Assembly (NCBI RefSeq): GCF_014638845.1
Contig: NZ_BMFP01000005.1
Coordinates: 282,326 to 346,325, forward strand
Reading direction: 5' to 3'
Length of the DNA: 64,000 bases
Source: Pontibacter amylolyticus
Lineage (GTDB): Bacteria > Bacteroidota > Bacteroidia > Cytophagales > Hymenobacteraceae
In this document: piece after piece, positions 43,128 to 52,900 of the stretch
How the letters are laid out: each line of letters begins with the position of its first letter
Numbering within the stretch: position 1 is the stretch's first letter
The notes under the pieces: model-generated
What the model saw: the letters and a program-made list of their open reading frames with translations, nothing else
What the model was told of the DNA's origin: nothing
Database searches by the model: none
Position numbers and translations under genes: made by a program

Positions 43128-44393
43128 CTACTGTGGCGCCACCAGTTGCATGAGTATACCTGAAATGTAAGCCCCATAGGTGCCCACGGCATAACCCAGT
43201 ATCGCGAGCAACACACCCACCGGCGCCAGTGCCGGATGGAAGGCGGCCGCCACAATCGGAGCCGAAGCCGCCCCGCCCACATTGGCCTGACTGCCCACCG
43301 CCAGGAAAAAGAACGGCGCTTTAACCAGTTTACCCACAATAAAGAGCAACAGCATGTGCATAGAGATCCAGATGATGCCCACCAGGAACAGCCCCGGCTG
43401 ACTCACGATAGCGGTCACGTCCATCTGCATACCAATGGTAGCCACCAGGATGTAAAGGAAGATACTGGCTATACGCGAAGCACCCGCTCCCTCCAGGTTG
43501 CGGGCCTTTGTGGTGGACAGCAGCATACCAAAAGTGGTGGCCAGCACTACCAGCCAGAAGAAGCCGGAGGTAAGGCTAAAGCGGGCTAAGCCCGGGGCAT
43601 TGGCCTCAATCCAGGGCGCGATGATATCGGCAAAGAAGTGCGCCAGGCCAGTCAGGCCAAATCCTATACCGCCTATCAGCATCAGATCGGGCATGGTTGG
43701 CACGCGCATGATGCTGTTGCGGTAGCGCTCGATTTTGTTCTTCAGCTCATTCACAGCCGAGCTGTCTGCTTTGAAGAAAGCGTCTATCTTCTCTGACCTG
43801 CCCGCTCCGTACAGCAGCACCGCCATCCAGATGTTGGCCACGATCACGTCCACGGCGATCACGGCGGAGAACAGGTTCGGGCTGGGCTGAAAAACTTCGT
43901 ACATCGCCAACTGGTTGGCACCCCCGCCAATCCAGCTGCCCGCGATGGTGGTCAGTCCGCGCCAAACAGCGTCAGGTCCCGCTCCCCCTACAATATCAGG
44001 CGCAAACGTGGAAACAATGAGGATCGCAAGCGGGCCACCGATAATAATGCCGACGGTGCCCGTTATGAACATAAGTCCCGCTTTGTGGCGCAGCTTCCAG
44101 ATCTCTTTCAGATCGAGGCTGATGGTGAACAGCACCAAGCTCGCCGGCAGCAGGTAGCGTGAGGCCATGCCGTACAAAGCTGACGTTTCGCCGGAGATGA
44201 TGTTGAGGGAGTTTAGTAAGCTTGGAATAAGGTAACATAGCAAAAGCGAGGGCACCACCGAGTAGAATTTCTTGAAGACGGTGCGCTCGCTTGATGATGT
44301 TTTGAAAATAATAGCCAGTATAACGACAAGTATGCCCAGCACGACGGCGTCGTTGGTGATGAGGGGTGCTGTAGCGGTAGTGGTTTCTTCCAT
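43128..44393 (-). CDS. DUF819 membrane protein
   Basis: A 421-residue polytopic membrane protein of the DUF819 family, with about eleven hydrophobic segments. Family blocks are ASRYLLPASLVLFTISLDLK, GSWIGGGANQLAMYEVF and VGSQANVGGAASAPIVA. No function is established, but the inverted-repeat-like glycine-rich motifs look like a secondary transporter. It sits between a YkfC-like endopeptidase and a dipeptide epimerase, so uptake or export of a wall-derived peptide is a testable guess. Confidence 0.85.
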   Translation of the reverse strand: MEETTTATAPLITNDAVVLGILVVILAIIFKTSSSERTVFKKFYSVVPSLLLCYLIPSLLNSLNIISGETSALYGMASRYLLPASLVLFTISLDLKEIWKLRHKAGLMFITGTVGIIIGGPLAILIVSTFAPDIVGGAGPDAVWRGLTTIAGSWIGGGANQLAMYEVFQPSPNLFSAVIAVDVIVANIWMAVLLYGAGRSEKIDAFFKADSSAVNELKNKIERYRNSIMRVPTMPDLMLIGGIGFGLTGLAHFFADIIAPWIEANAPGLARFSLTSGFFWLVVLATTFGMLLSTTKARNLEGAGASRIASIFLYILVATIGMQMDVTAIVSQPGLFLVGIIWISMHMLLLFIVGKLVKAPFFFLAVGSQANVGGAASAPIVAAAFHPALAPVGVLLAILGYAVGTYGAYISGILMQLVAPQ

Positions 44394-44588
44394 GAAGTGG
44401 TGTAGTGGTCTTAAATAAATTTCTTTTTGTTAAAAGAGCTTTTCGCGCCGGCTCTAGCTCATCCTGTGGCCTTGCATACCTTCACGGCTGTCTTAGCTAT
44501 ACCTTAACCTGAGGCCTCTGGCCCCACCATAGCAGCCACGAGCGTGGATGTTCGCGCATAGCAAATGACCCTGCTGGCCAGGTAAAAC

Positions 44589-45656
44589 CTATACCTGAGC
44601 AAACTGATTGATCAATCTCGTTAATCGTTGAATATCCTGCTCCGTGTGCGCACTGCTCAGAATAACCCGTGTTATTGGATCATCGGCAGGTGTCGGGTAG
44701 CGGAAGCTGGAGATGATCACGCCTTGTTCCTGCAGGTACGCCGCCAACTGGTGTTCGCGCACGCCAAAAACCGGATACCTTTCAAAGTAACTGAATTGCC
44801 CGGGTCGCTCCAAATGCTCCAGGAAATAACTGATGTTCGCAAGCAGCTTCTGCCGGGCTTCACTGAACACAGGTTCGCATTTCAAGAAGGCGTACAGGTA
44901 GGCTGGTATAGCCGGGGATGCACCCCCGAAATAGTGGCTGTGCCGCAGCCTGTCAACCAGGTCTTTATCCCCTAAAACCACACCGGCAGGTATACCCAGG
45001 GCCTTGCCCATGGAGCTGGCCACGACCAATCGCACGTTTGATTGTAGACGTGCTTTTAGCTGCGCGAACACACCTGCTCCGTCCTCACCCGTCACCCCGA
45101 AGCCATGCGAATCATCCACGATCAGTGTGATCTGCTTATCAGTAGGTAAAGCACTCAGCCAGCTGAACCCGTGGTTGCGGGCTTTGAGTGGATCGAGGGA
45201 GTTGCAGACCAGGATGATGTGATTTTCCTCCGCTTTATTAACTTGTTGCAGCATCGGCCCAACCCAGGCGTCGTAGTCACCGGTGACTTCGTCGGCAGTG
45301 CTGCGCCAGAGGGCCGGGTGTGTGTTGGGGGCGTAGATAAAATGACCGCTTCCCTGCAGGGTCTGCACCAGCGCCTGTCCGGCCAGGTAACCCGACGACA
45401 TGGTAAAGGCCGCCTCGGCACCTGTATACCTGGCCAGATACTCCTCCACCTCCTCGAACACACGCAATTGCAGGTTGGAGTTGCGGGAACTGGAATAGTT
45501 GGTGCCATAGCGGGCCATGCCTTCCAGCACGCACTGCCTGAATGCCTCGTTCACAGGTATACCCAGGTAGGAGGTCCCGCTGAAAAACAGGAACTCCTCC
45601 CCGTCCACTACCAGGGTGCGGCCCGGCAACTGATCCGTGTATACTTTGTTGGCCAT
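44589..45656 (-). CDS. KBL/BioF-like PLP-dependent enzyme (alpha-oxoamine synthase family)
   Basis: A 355-residue fold-type I PLP enzyme. PLP-ring residues are in VDDSHGFGVTGEDGAG, and the Schiff-base lysine is in VVASSMGKALGIPAG. The blocks YGTNYSSSRNSN and FTMSSGYLAGQAL fit the alpha-oxoamine synthase family (BioF, KBL, SPT). It is about 40 residues shorter than usual at the N-terminus. Its ATG overlaps the epimerase stop in a TAATG-type junction, so translation is coupled. Such enzymes use L-Ala, Gly or Ser with an acyl-CoA; a role using alanine from wall peptides is possible but speculative. Confidence 0.82.
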   Translation of the reverse strand: MANKVYTDQLPGRTLVVDGEEFLFFSGTSYLGIPVNEAFRQCVLEGMARYGTNYSSSRNSNLQLRVFEEVEEYLARYTGAEAAFTMSSGYLAGQALVQTLQGSGHFIYAPNTHPALWRSTADEVTGDYDAWVGPMLQQVNKAEENHIILVCNSLDPLKARNHGFSWLSALPTDKQITLIVDDSHGFGVTGEDGAGVFAQLKARLQSNVRLVVASSMGKALGIPAGVVLGDKDLVDRLRHSHYFGGASPAIPAYLYAFLKCEPVFSEARQKLLANISYFLEHLERPGQFSYFERYPVFGVREHQLAAYLQEQGVIISSFRYPTPADDPITRVILSSAHTEQDIQRLTRLINQFAQV

Positions 45657-46672
45657 TAGGCGATCAGGGTCACGCCTGTGCCGTTTACGCTTTCGTTGTA
45701 GCTCACCTTGCCGTAGTCGATGGTGACGCCTTTAGCGATGTCTTTGCTCAGCAGCAGGGCCCCGTCCATGTCCACATAGTCAAGCATCGGCAGCAGTTGC
45801 GCGATGGCCGATATACCTACGCTGGACTCGGTCATGCAGCCTACCATCACTTTCATGCCCAGGCTCTTGGCTTCGGCGATCATGCGACGGGCAGGTGTCA
45901 GGCCACCGCATTTGGTGAGTTTGATGTTCACGCCATGGAACAGGCCGTGGCACTTGGCTACGTCACTTTCGGTGATGCAACTCTCGTCAGCGATCAAAGG
46001 CAGTTCGGAGCGCTTGTATACCTCCTTCATGCCTTCCAGGTCGTCGGCCTTCATCGGCTGCTCAATGAACTGCACGCCCAGCTCCTTCAGTTGCTTTGAG
46101 TTTTCGATCGTCTCTTCCACACCCCAGGCGCAGTTGGCGTCCACGCGGAAAATAGCATCCGTGTGCTTGCGCAGCTCTTTGATGATGGCCACGTCTTCTT
46201 TCGTACCCAACTTGATTTTGTACAGCGGCCACGGCATTTCCTGCAGCTTTTTCACCATGTTTTCGATGGAGGCGATGCCGATGGTATAGTTGGTAAGCGG
46301 CATGTTCTTCGCTTCCAGCCCCCAGATTTTGTAGAGCGGCTGGCCTTTCATCTTGCCGAACAGGTCGTTGGCAGCCAGGTCCAGTGCGCAGAGGGCAAAG
46401 GGATGGTTCGTCAGATGCGGCTGCATCTGCGCCCAGAATTCCTCCGGCGAGGTCAGCTCGGTCGACTCGATTTTCTCGCGGATGCTTTCGAGCGCAGCGG
46501 TCATGCTCTCGATGGTGAAGCCGTAGTAGGGATTGCTGGTCGCCTCACCGTAGCCCTTGTGCTCGCCGTGCTGCAGCTCCACGATCATGGTTGGCTGCAC
46601 ATCGCGTGAGTCGTAGGAAATAGTGAAGGTATGCCGCAGCGGCAGGTCAAAGGAGCGTATCGTTAGTTTCAT
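45656..46672 (-). CDS. ykfB: L-Ala-D/L-Glu epimerase (dipeptide epimerase)
   Basis: A 338-residue enolase-superfamily enzyme that converts L-Ala-D-Glu from peptidoglycan to L-Ala-L-Glu. The two catalytic lysines are plausible in YKIKLGTKED and INIKLTKCGG. The metal ligands are in FRVDANCAWG, FIEQPMK and LIADESC. The C-terminal specificity loop is GCMTESSVGIS, as in known epimerases. It leads a run with the KBL-like enzyme, DUF819 and the NlpC/P60 peptidase. A cluster of four hairpins lies upstream of it, past the PBP4 gene's stop. Confidence 0.92.
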   Translation of the reverse strand: MKLTIRSFDLPLRHTFTISYDSRDVQPTMIVELQHGEHKGYGEATSNPYYGFTIESMTAALESIREKIESTELTSPEEFWAQMQPHLTNHPFALCALDLAANDLFGKMKGQPLYKIWGLEAKNMPLTNYTIGIASIENMVKKLQEMPWPLYKIKLGTKEDVAIIKELRKHTDAIFRVDANCAWGVEETIENSKQLKELGVQFIEQPMKADDLEGMKEVYKRSELPLIADESCITESDVAKCHGLFHGVNIKLTKCGGLTPARRMIAEAKSLGMKVMVGCMTESSVGISAIAQLLPMLDYVDMDGALLLSKDIAKGVTIDYGKVSYNESVNGTGVTLIA

Positions 46673-46724
46673 GGTTGATTGTTTATTGCTGATTGTTGGT
46701 TGTTGTTTTTAAACTATTTAACTG

Positions 46725-46751
46725 CCCTCGCTCGTGTCCCGTGAGTGTGGG
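46725..46751 (-). repeat. 27-bp CACTCACGGGACACGAGCG repeat
   Basis: On the minus strand it contains CACACTCACGGGACACGAGC. About 23 of 27 positions match the copy at 61239-61265, and there is a partial copy at 41702-41716. It also shares ACACTCGCGGG with the 34-bp family near 9.1 kb. Confidence 0.55.
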
Positions 46752-46796
46752 TTACTTAGCAGCGTCCCGCCACGTGTGTTTAAAGGCATATCGCTT

Positions 46797-46910
46797 TTCC
46801 GGATTTATCAATCCGGAAGTTAGCTGCTGGGAATTTCCTATTCCCAGCATTCCCACAAACGCGGATTACAAATCCGCAACAGTTAGATTTCGGATTGATA
46901 AATCCGAAAT
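46797..46910. repeat. Cluster of four REP-like hairpins
   Basis: Four consecutive perfect palindromes with short loops: TTCCGGATT/AATCCGGAA (46797-46818), TGCTGGGAAT/ATTCCCAGCA (46825-46849), GCGGATT/AATCCGC (46861-46877) and ATTTCGGATT/AATCCGAAAT (46887-46910). Three share a GGATT/AATCC core. It lies between the epimerase start and the PBP4 stop. Confidence 0.75.
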
Positions 46911-46929
46911 AGCCTCCGTATAAAGGTTC

Positions 46930-48285
46930 TTAATACTTCTCATGCACCTCCGTCATGATACGCTCCATAGCGCTTCTTATCTCAGCGGACGACGTTTTAA
47001 AGTTATTATTCATAAAGCTGTACATCAAGAGCTTACCACTTTTGGTGATAATATAGCCACTTTGGTTGTGTACGTGCGCTAGCGTGCCAGATTTGCCAAA
47101 AACGAAAGGTATCTCCGCCTTGTAGATAGTCCGGAAAGTACCGGGTCTGCCGCCTACGGCCAGCATAGGCAGCAACTTCTCTTTCGGCCGCTCGGCATGC
47201 ATTTTCTGCAGAAGCGCGATGATGCTGCGTGGCGTGAACATGTTCATGGAAGAAAGGCCCGAACCGTCGATCCAAACTGGCGCGTCTGGCAGGTCAGATA
47301 AGTAATTTTGCACGGCGTACTTGATGGCCCGCTCAACCGAAAGTGTATCAGAAAAAGTGCCGGAGCTTAGCATCATCAATTGCTCAGCCATCAGATTGTC
47401 GCTCACCTGCAGCATGCGCTTGAACACAGAATCAGCCGGCAGTCCGTAAAGCACCTGGCCACCGGCAGGTATAGGGCGCTTCACCAGTTTAACCGGGCGT
47501 TTCAGCGTGTCGGCCAATAGCTGCACCGTCAGCTCGGGCGAAGTGATAAAAGGCACTTCCTGCGAGAAGGAGATCGAAGCACGTTTCGGGTTGTAAGCAA
47601 TGTCGTTCGCACGCCACGCCCTGCGGAAGGTATCGCGGTGCGCGCTCTTGGTGGTATCCGGTTTCACGTGCTTTTTGAAAAAGACAGGCGTAGTGGAATA
47701 GGCCGTGGTGCTGTCTTTCTTGAATTTCACGATGTTGCCGTGGATTGGGAAAGGGCTGCGCTCCGGTTGGTAGTAGTAGTTGTAGTCGTCCCAGCCCCAG
47801 TTGGTGGCGAAGGGCGTGCTGGTCATGGGTGCCTCGATGTAGTAGAGTTTCTCCTTGCGGTTCTTCAGGAAATCGTAGGCGATGTTGTTCTGCAGGTCCA
47901 TGTGCGTGAAGGTCGGATCGCCGGTGCCCCAGAAGATCAGCGAGTCGCCTTTGGCTACGTACTTGAGCGCAGGGATGGAGTCGCCCAGCATCTTGGAAGC
48001 CGCATAAAAGGTAAAGAGCTTGGTATTGGAAGCCGGCACAAAGTATTTATCGGCATTGTGCTCCACCACCGCCTTGCCCAGTTCCGGGTCATACAACACA
48101 AAGCCCACAAAGCTTTTCTGCAAAGCCGCCACCTCCATCACCTGCCGCTGGATCTCCGCCGGTCCATAAGGCGCAGGCGCTTCCGCCACAGGTTTGGCAG
48201 CGCTACAGCCAAGCAGGAAGAGCAGACTGAGGCAGGGTATAAGTTTTAAGGTATAGCGGGTGAGAAAGGGTTTGGTCATAGTCAA
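46930..48285 (-). CDS. dacB: D-alanyl-D-alanine carboxypeptidase/endopeptidase, PBP4 type
   Basis: A 451-residue penicillin-binding protein of the S13 family, anchored as a lipoprotein (lipobox LLGC, Cys27). Active-site motifs are SNTK (Ser86, Lys89), SDN in LQVSDNLMAE, and KSG in VFGKSGTLAH. It trims D-Ala from wall peptides or opens cross-links in the periplasm. It has the split insertion typical of class C PBPs. It is followed on the same strand by the epimerase group and lies 24 bp after the amidase gene. Confidence 0.93.
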   Translation of the reverse strand: MTMTKPFLTRYTLKLIPCLSLLFLLGCSAAKPVAEAPAPYGPAEIQRQVMEVAALQKSFVGFVLYDPELGKAVVEHNADKYFVPASNTKLFTFYAASKMLGDSIPALKYVAKGDSLIFWGTGDPTFTHMDLQNNIAYDFLKNRKEKLYYIEAPMTSTPFATNWGWDDYNYYYQPERSPFPIHGNIVKFKKDSTTAYSTTPVFFKKHVKPDTTKSAHRDTFRRAWRANDIAYNPKRASISFSQEVPFITSPELTVQLLADTLKRPVKLVKRPIPAGGQVLYGLPADSVFKRMLQVSDNLMAEQLMMLSSGTFSDTLSVERAIKYAVQNYLSDLPDAPVWIDGSGLSSMNMFTPRSIIALLQKMHAERPKEKLLPMLAVGGRPGTFRTIYKAEIPFVFGKSGTLAHVHNQSGYIITKSGKLLMYSFMNNNFKTSSAEIRSAMERIMTEVHEKY

Positions 48286-48309
48286 GGATCGTCAGTTTAG
48301 TATACCAAT

Positions 48310-49224
48310 TTACAAATACTTCTGATACAGGTTATAAAGTATCAGCTTCTCGTCCTCCGTCAGCGGGCTGTTTACATCATTCTGGATGAAGTGAATCTTG
48401 AAAGCACGCACGGCAGCCTCCGGATTGCGCACATCATAGCCAATAATGCGCAGCGCGTCGAGCGGGTTGAAGTGCTCGGGCAGCGTATACTTTGGCACTG
48501 TCTCCATCACCAGCAAAGGCGAAGCGTCTTTCTCACCGCCTACAGGAACTTCGCGTAGCACTAGTTCTTTTTCCAGCACATCCTCATCGAACCACAAACC
48601 AAATCCATTGTCAGCCAGCGTCTTCCAGGGGAACAGCGGGCTTGGGTCTACTTTGCGCACCGGGGCAATGTCGGCGTGGCCGATGAAATTTTCGGCGGGT
48701 ATACCGTGCTCTTTTTTGAGCTTGCCCAACACCGCGATCAGGCTGGTGATCATCTCCTCCGGGAAGGGCTCGGAGCCGTTGTTGTCGAGCTCTATACCTA
48801 TGGAAGAAGAGTTGAGGTCGGTGTTGCTGCCCCACCTGCTGTTGCCGCCGTGCCAGGCGCGCATGTGGTCATGCAGCATCTGGTAAACTTTGCCGTCGCG
48901 CCCGATCACGTAATGCGAACTCACACTGGTTTTAGGCATGGTGAAGGTTTTCAGGGTATGCTCGGTAGAGTTCTGCGCTGTGTGGTGAATGATCACGAAG
49001 TTGGGCTTGCGCAGGTTGAAGTTGGTGGTACCCACCCAATAATCGCCTTGCGGGTAGGTATGCTCGCCGGTTGGGGCCGCAGGTATAGCCCGCAGCGATT
49101 TGGCGTAGGCTTTAGCCTGTTTTTTATACGATTTGTTAGTAGCGGCGTAGGGGTTTGTGGCACAGCTCGCCAGCAGACCGCAGCCTAGTAATAGCGTAAG
49201 TGCTTGAGTAAAAATTCGTTTCAT
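48310..49224 (-). CDS. N-acetylmuramoyl-L-alanine amidase lipoprotein (Amidase_2, AmiD-like)
   Basis: A 304-residue predicted lipoprotein (lipobox LASC, Cys21). The zinc amidase domain has HHTAQNS at about 80-86, SHYVIGRDGKVYQML, AWHGGNS and the C-terminal ligands in GHADIAPVRKVDP. It cleaves the bond between MurNAc and the stem peptide at the cell envelope, preparing sugars and peptides for salvage. It is the upstream gene of the pair with dacB and heads the minus-strand wall-peptide run. Confidence 0.93.
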   Translation of the reverse strand: MKRIFTQALTLLLGCGLLASCATNPYAATNKSYKKQAKAYAKSLRAIPAAPTGEHTYPQGDYWVGTTNFNLRKPNFVIIHHTAQNSTEHTLKTFTMPKTSVSSHYVIGRDGKVYQMLHDHMRAWHGGNSRWGSNTDLNSSSIGIELDNNGSEPFPEEMITSLIAVLGKLKKEHGIPAENFIGHADIAPVRKVDPSPLFPWKTLADNGFGLWFDEDVLEKELVLREVPVGGEKDASPLLVMETVPKYTLPEHFNPLDALRIIGYDVRNPEAAVRAFKIHFIQNDVNSPLTEDEKLILYNLYQKYL

Positions 49225-49286
49225 GCCTTGTTTACTTATTCAGTAAATATATAAAATCAATTTGGCTATACCTGTTGGTTTATGAT

Positions 49287-49535
49287 GTCGCTAGCTCAGC
49301 GTCAGCGTAAATGTGATTGCCTAAGTGGCCAGTTTGTAACTGGCGTAGCGGCAGTTTATCTATAGCTAACCTTATTTGTTTCATTGCTTCGCCTGTGCGG
49401 CGGGCATCCCGAAAGCTTTCGGGACAAAAAAATCAAGACGTTTTTAAACTCGCTGACCGCTCTTTGTCGAGGGCCCCTTCCCCCAACACAAAATCGTCGT
49501 TTATGCACTTGGCTGATGCTGTTTGTTTCATTGCC
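49287..49535 (-). repeat. Composite dispersed repeat (copy 2 of 3)
   Basis: The first 110 bp match copy 1 (1-106) in reverse complement. The rest shares with copy 3 (60943-61189) the blocks CTTCGCCTGTGCGGCGGGC, AAAAAAATCAAGACG, AAACTCGCTGACCGCTC, ACACAAAATCGTC and GGCTGATGCT.TTTGTTTCAT, in the same order. Copy 3 has an extra segment in the middle; copy 2 has instead a TCCCGAAAGCTTTCGGGA palindrome. Confidence 0.75.
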
Positions 49536-49627
49536 AGCGTGCAAGTTACTCTTGCTATACCTGCCAACGGTGCGTGAGAGTATTTGCAAAAGCAACAGCG
49601 CTTATACCTGGCACTAGCAGAAACAGA

Positions 49628-49664
49628 CTCCCCTCCTTAGATAAGGAGCGGCAGGGGTGGTTGG
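49628..49664. repeat. CCCCTCC/GGGGTGG hairpin repeat
   Basis: CTCCCCTCCTTAGATAAGGA then GCGGCAGGGGTGGTTGGACC. It matches 60832-60868 in reverse orientation. Confidence 0.55.
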
Positions 49665-49982
49665 ACCCGGCATCTGTGAAAATCCTGTAAATCCCTTAAT
49701 TCTGAAAATCCTGATTCAGACAAAAAGGAATATACCCGATCCGAGATATACCGACTCTAACCAAGTACAGGCAGGCATAAACCACATCCTCACACCCTGA
49801 TCGAACACGCTATAGGTATACCCGCCATAACATCGTATATTTGGTACTGATTACTTACTTACTCCACGCCCCTAATATTGCTTTTATTTGCAGGAATTTA
49901 AAAAATTACCGCAAATAAAAATACTTATACCTGAAAACTATTAAATTGCAGTGTATCTGATAGTAAATAAACCTATATCACC

Positions 49983-52900
49983 TTGAAACCATCCTATTAT
50001 CTCTCGATGGCCCTTGTTTTGCTGCTGATTTTCGGCACAAACAACCTGCAAGGCCAGTCCAACAAAGCAAAAACAGGAAAGGCCACTGCCAAAAAAGCGA
50101 CAGCCCCTAGCTATACGCCGGGCCGCGACGCCGACTTCCTGCAGTACACCAACAGCCGCTGGGTCGACTCTGTCATGAAGACCCTGACGCCTGAAGAACG
50201 GATCGCCCAGTTGATCTCGATCCCGGTGTACTCCAACAAAAACCAGGCGCACATCGACTCGATCAGCAACATCGTGAAGACCTATAAAGTGGGTGGGATG
50301 ATTTTCTTCCAAGGTGGTCCGGTGCGTCAGGCTAAGATGACCAACCGCTACCAGCAGGAAAGCAAAGTGCCGCTGATGATCTCCATCGACGGGGAGTGGG
50401 GTCTGGCCATGCGCCTCGACAGCACCATCCGTTTTCCTTACCAGATGGCTTTGGGCGGTATCGACAATGAGCGCCTGATCTACGAGATGGGTGCCGAGAT
50501 CGCCCGCCAATGCCAGAGATTGGGGGTGCACGTGAACTTTGCTCCTACCGTGGACATCAACAACAACGCCAACAACCCGGTGATCGGCTTCCGATCTTTC
50601 GGCGAAGACAAGTATAACGTGGCCAGCAAGTCACTGGCGTACATGAAGGGCATGCAGGACAACCGCGTGCTTGCCAGCGCCAAGCACTTCCCGGGCCACG
50701 GCGACACCAACGTGGACTCGCACTACGGGCTACCGCTGATCAACTTCTCCCGCATCCGCCTCGACTCTACCGAGCTGCACCCTTTCCGCGCGCTTATGGA
50801 CAAAGGTCTGGGCAGCGTGATGGTGGCGCACATGAACATCCCGGTGCTCGACAACACGCCAAACCTGGCCTCTACCCTGTCGAAGCCGATCGTAACGGAC
50901 CTGCTCAAGAACGAGCTCAACTACAAAGGACTCGTGTTTACCGACGCCCTCAACATGCAGGGTGTGGCCAAGTTCTACCCTCCGGGCGTTGTGGACGTGA
51001 AGGCCCTAGTAGCTGGTAACGACGTGATGCTGAATACGATGGATGTAAAAACCACCATCCAGGAAGTAAAGAAAGCCATCGCCAACAAAGAGATCACACA
51101 GGCTGAGATCGACGCACGTGTGCGCAAAGTATTGGCCGCCAAGCAATGGGTGGGCCTCGACAAATGGGAACCGATCGAAACGAAAAACCTGATCGCCGAC
51201 CTCAACAACCCGCACGCACAGTACCTGAACCGCCAGCTGACCGAGGCTTCGCTTACCCTGCTGCGCAACAAAAACCACATCCTGCCGATCCAGACCCTCG
51301 ATACCTTAAAGGTAGCCGCACTGGCAATTGGCACTACGAAAGAGACCTCTTTCCAGCGTGACCTGGCCCGTTATACCCAGGTAGACACTTTCTTCCTGAA
51401 GCCAACCAACTCTATTGAAGAGCTACAGGCCATGAAGGAGAAGCTGAAGGACTACAACCTGATCATTGCGGGTGTGCATGCGCTGCAACTGAAGGCAGGT
51501 AGCAGCAATTTCGGCATCACCGCCGAGATGAACCTGTTCCTCAAGGAGTTGATCCGTAATAAGAAAACCATCGTGAGCGTGTTTGGCAACGTGTATAGCC
51601 TCGCCGAGATGGAGAGCCTCAACAAAGCAGACGCTGTGATTGCCGCTTACCAGGAAAATGCCGTTACGCAGGACCTTGTTTCGCAGATGATCTTCGGAGG
51701 TATAGGAGCCACCGGCAAGTTACCGGTAACCGTGAGCAATTCTTTCAAGATCGGTGACGGCCTGCTGACCCATGGTGGTGTTCGCCTGGCCTACTCCATG
51801 CCGGAGGCGGTAGGTATAAAGTCACAGGATCTGGCAGGTATAGACTCGCTCGTGCACCAGGCGATTCGCGAAGAAGCTGCTCCGGGTGCACAGGTACTCG
51901 TGGCAAAAGACGGCAAGGTGATCTACCACAGAGCCTTCGGTTTCCATACCTACGACAAAGAGCAGCCGGTGCGTGTAGATGACCTGTACGACCTGGCTTC
52001 GGTGACGAAGATCAGCACTTCCATGGCGGCGCTGATGCGCCTGAAAGGAGAAGGCCGCTTTGATGAGAACCAAACGCTCGGCACTTACTTGCCAATGGCT
52101 GCCGGCACCAACAAAGCCGACCTCAACTACCGCGACATCCTCACGCACCAGGCCCGCCTCAAGTCCTGGATTCCGTTCTGGAAAGAGACCGTGAAGAAAA
52201 ACGGAAACTTCAAGTGGCGCACCTTCAAGGCCGATTCTTCGGCCCGCTTCCCGATCAAAGTGGCGGATAACCTATACATCCACCGCAAGTATGCGGACAA
52301 GATCTACAAGGAGATCCTAGAGTCGCCGCTGAACGAGAAGCCGGGATACGTATACAGCGACCTGTCGTTCATTCTGGCACCGAAAGTAGTGGAGAACATC
52401 ACAGGCGTAGGTTTCGAGACCTACCTGCAAAACTCCATCTACAAGCCACTGGGCGCTACTACCTTGACGTTTAACCCTTACAAAGACTACCCATTGTCGC
52501 GCATTGTGCCGACTGAGTTTGAGCCGCACTTCCGCAAGCAACTCCTGCACGGCACGGTGCACGACGAAGGCGCTGCCATGCTGGGCGGTTTGAGCGGCCA
52601 CGCGGGTCTGTTCGGCAACTCCAACGATGTAGCCAAACTGATGCAGCTATACCTGAACGACGGCCAGTATGCCAATAAGCGCTACATCGCCGAGAACGTG
52701 GTGAAGGACTACAGCAAATGCCAGTTCTGTGAGCAGGGCAACTACCGCGCCCTCGGCTTTGACCGTCCGGCCAAACCAGGCGCGCCAAACAGCAATGCCG
52801 CGCCAAGTGCTCCGGTAGAGAGCTTCGGTCACTCCGGTTTCACGGGCACCTATACCTGGGTTGACCCGGTGAATAACCTGGTGTACGTGTTCCTGAGCAA

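Larger units (their letters stand above)
49225..49982. other. 758-bp non-coding region rich in dispersed repeats
   Basis: Holds copy 2 of the composite repeat (49287-49535), a CCCCTCC...GGGGTGG hairpin repeat (49628-49664), seven or so TATACC motifs, and an AT-rich tract before the GH3 gene. Short open frames in the composite repeat are not convincing genes. Confidence 0.65.

Noticed and set aside
49317..49617. Overlapping short open frames inside the composite repeat
   Set aside because: They follow the repeat, not a gene: copies differ by frame-breaking insertions, and no start or signal is convincing.
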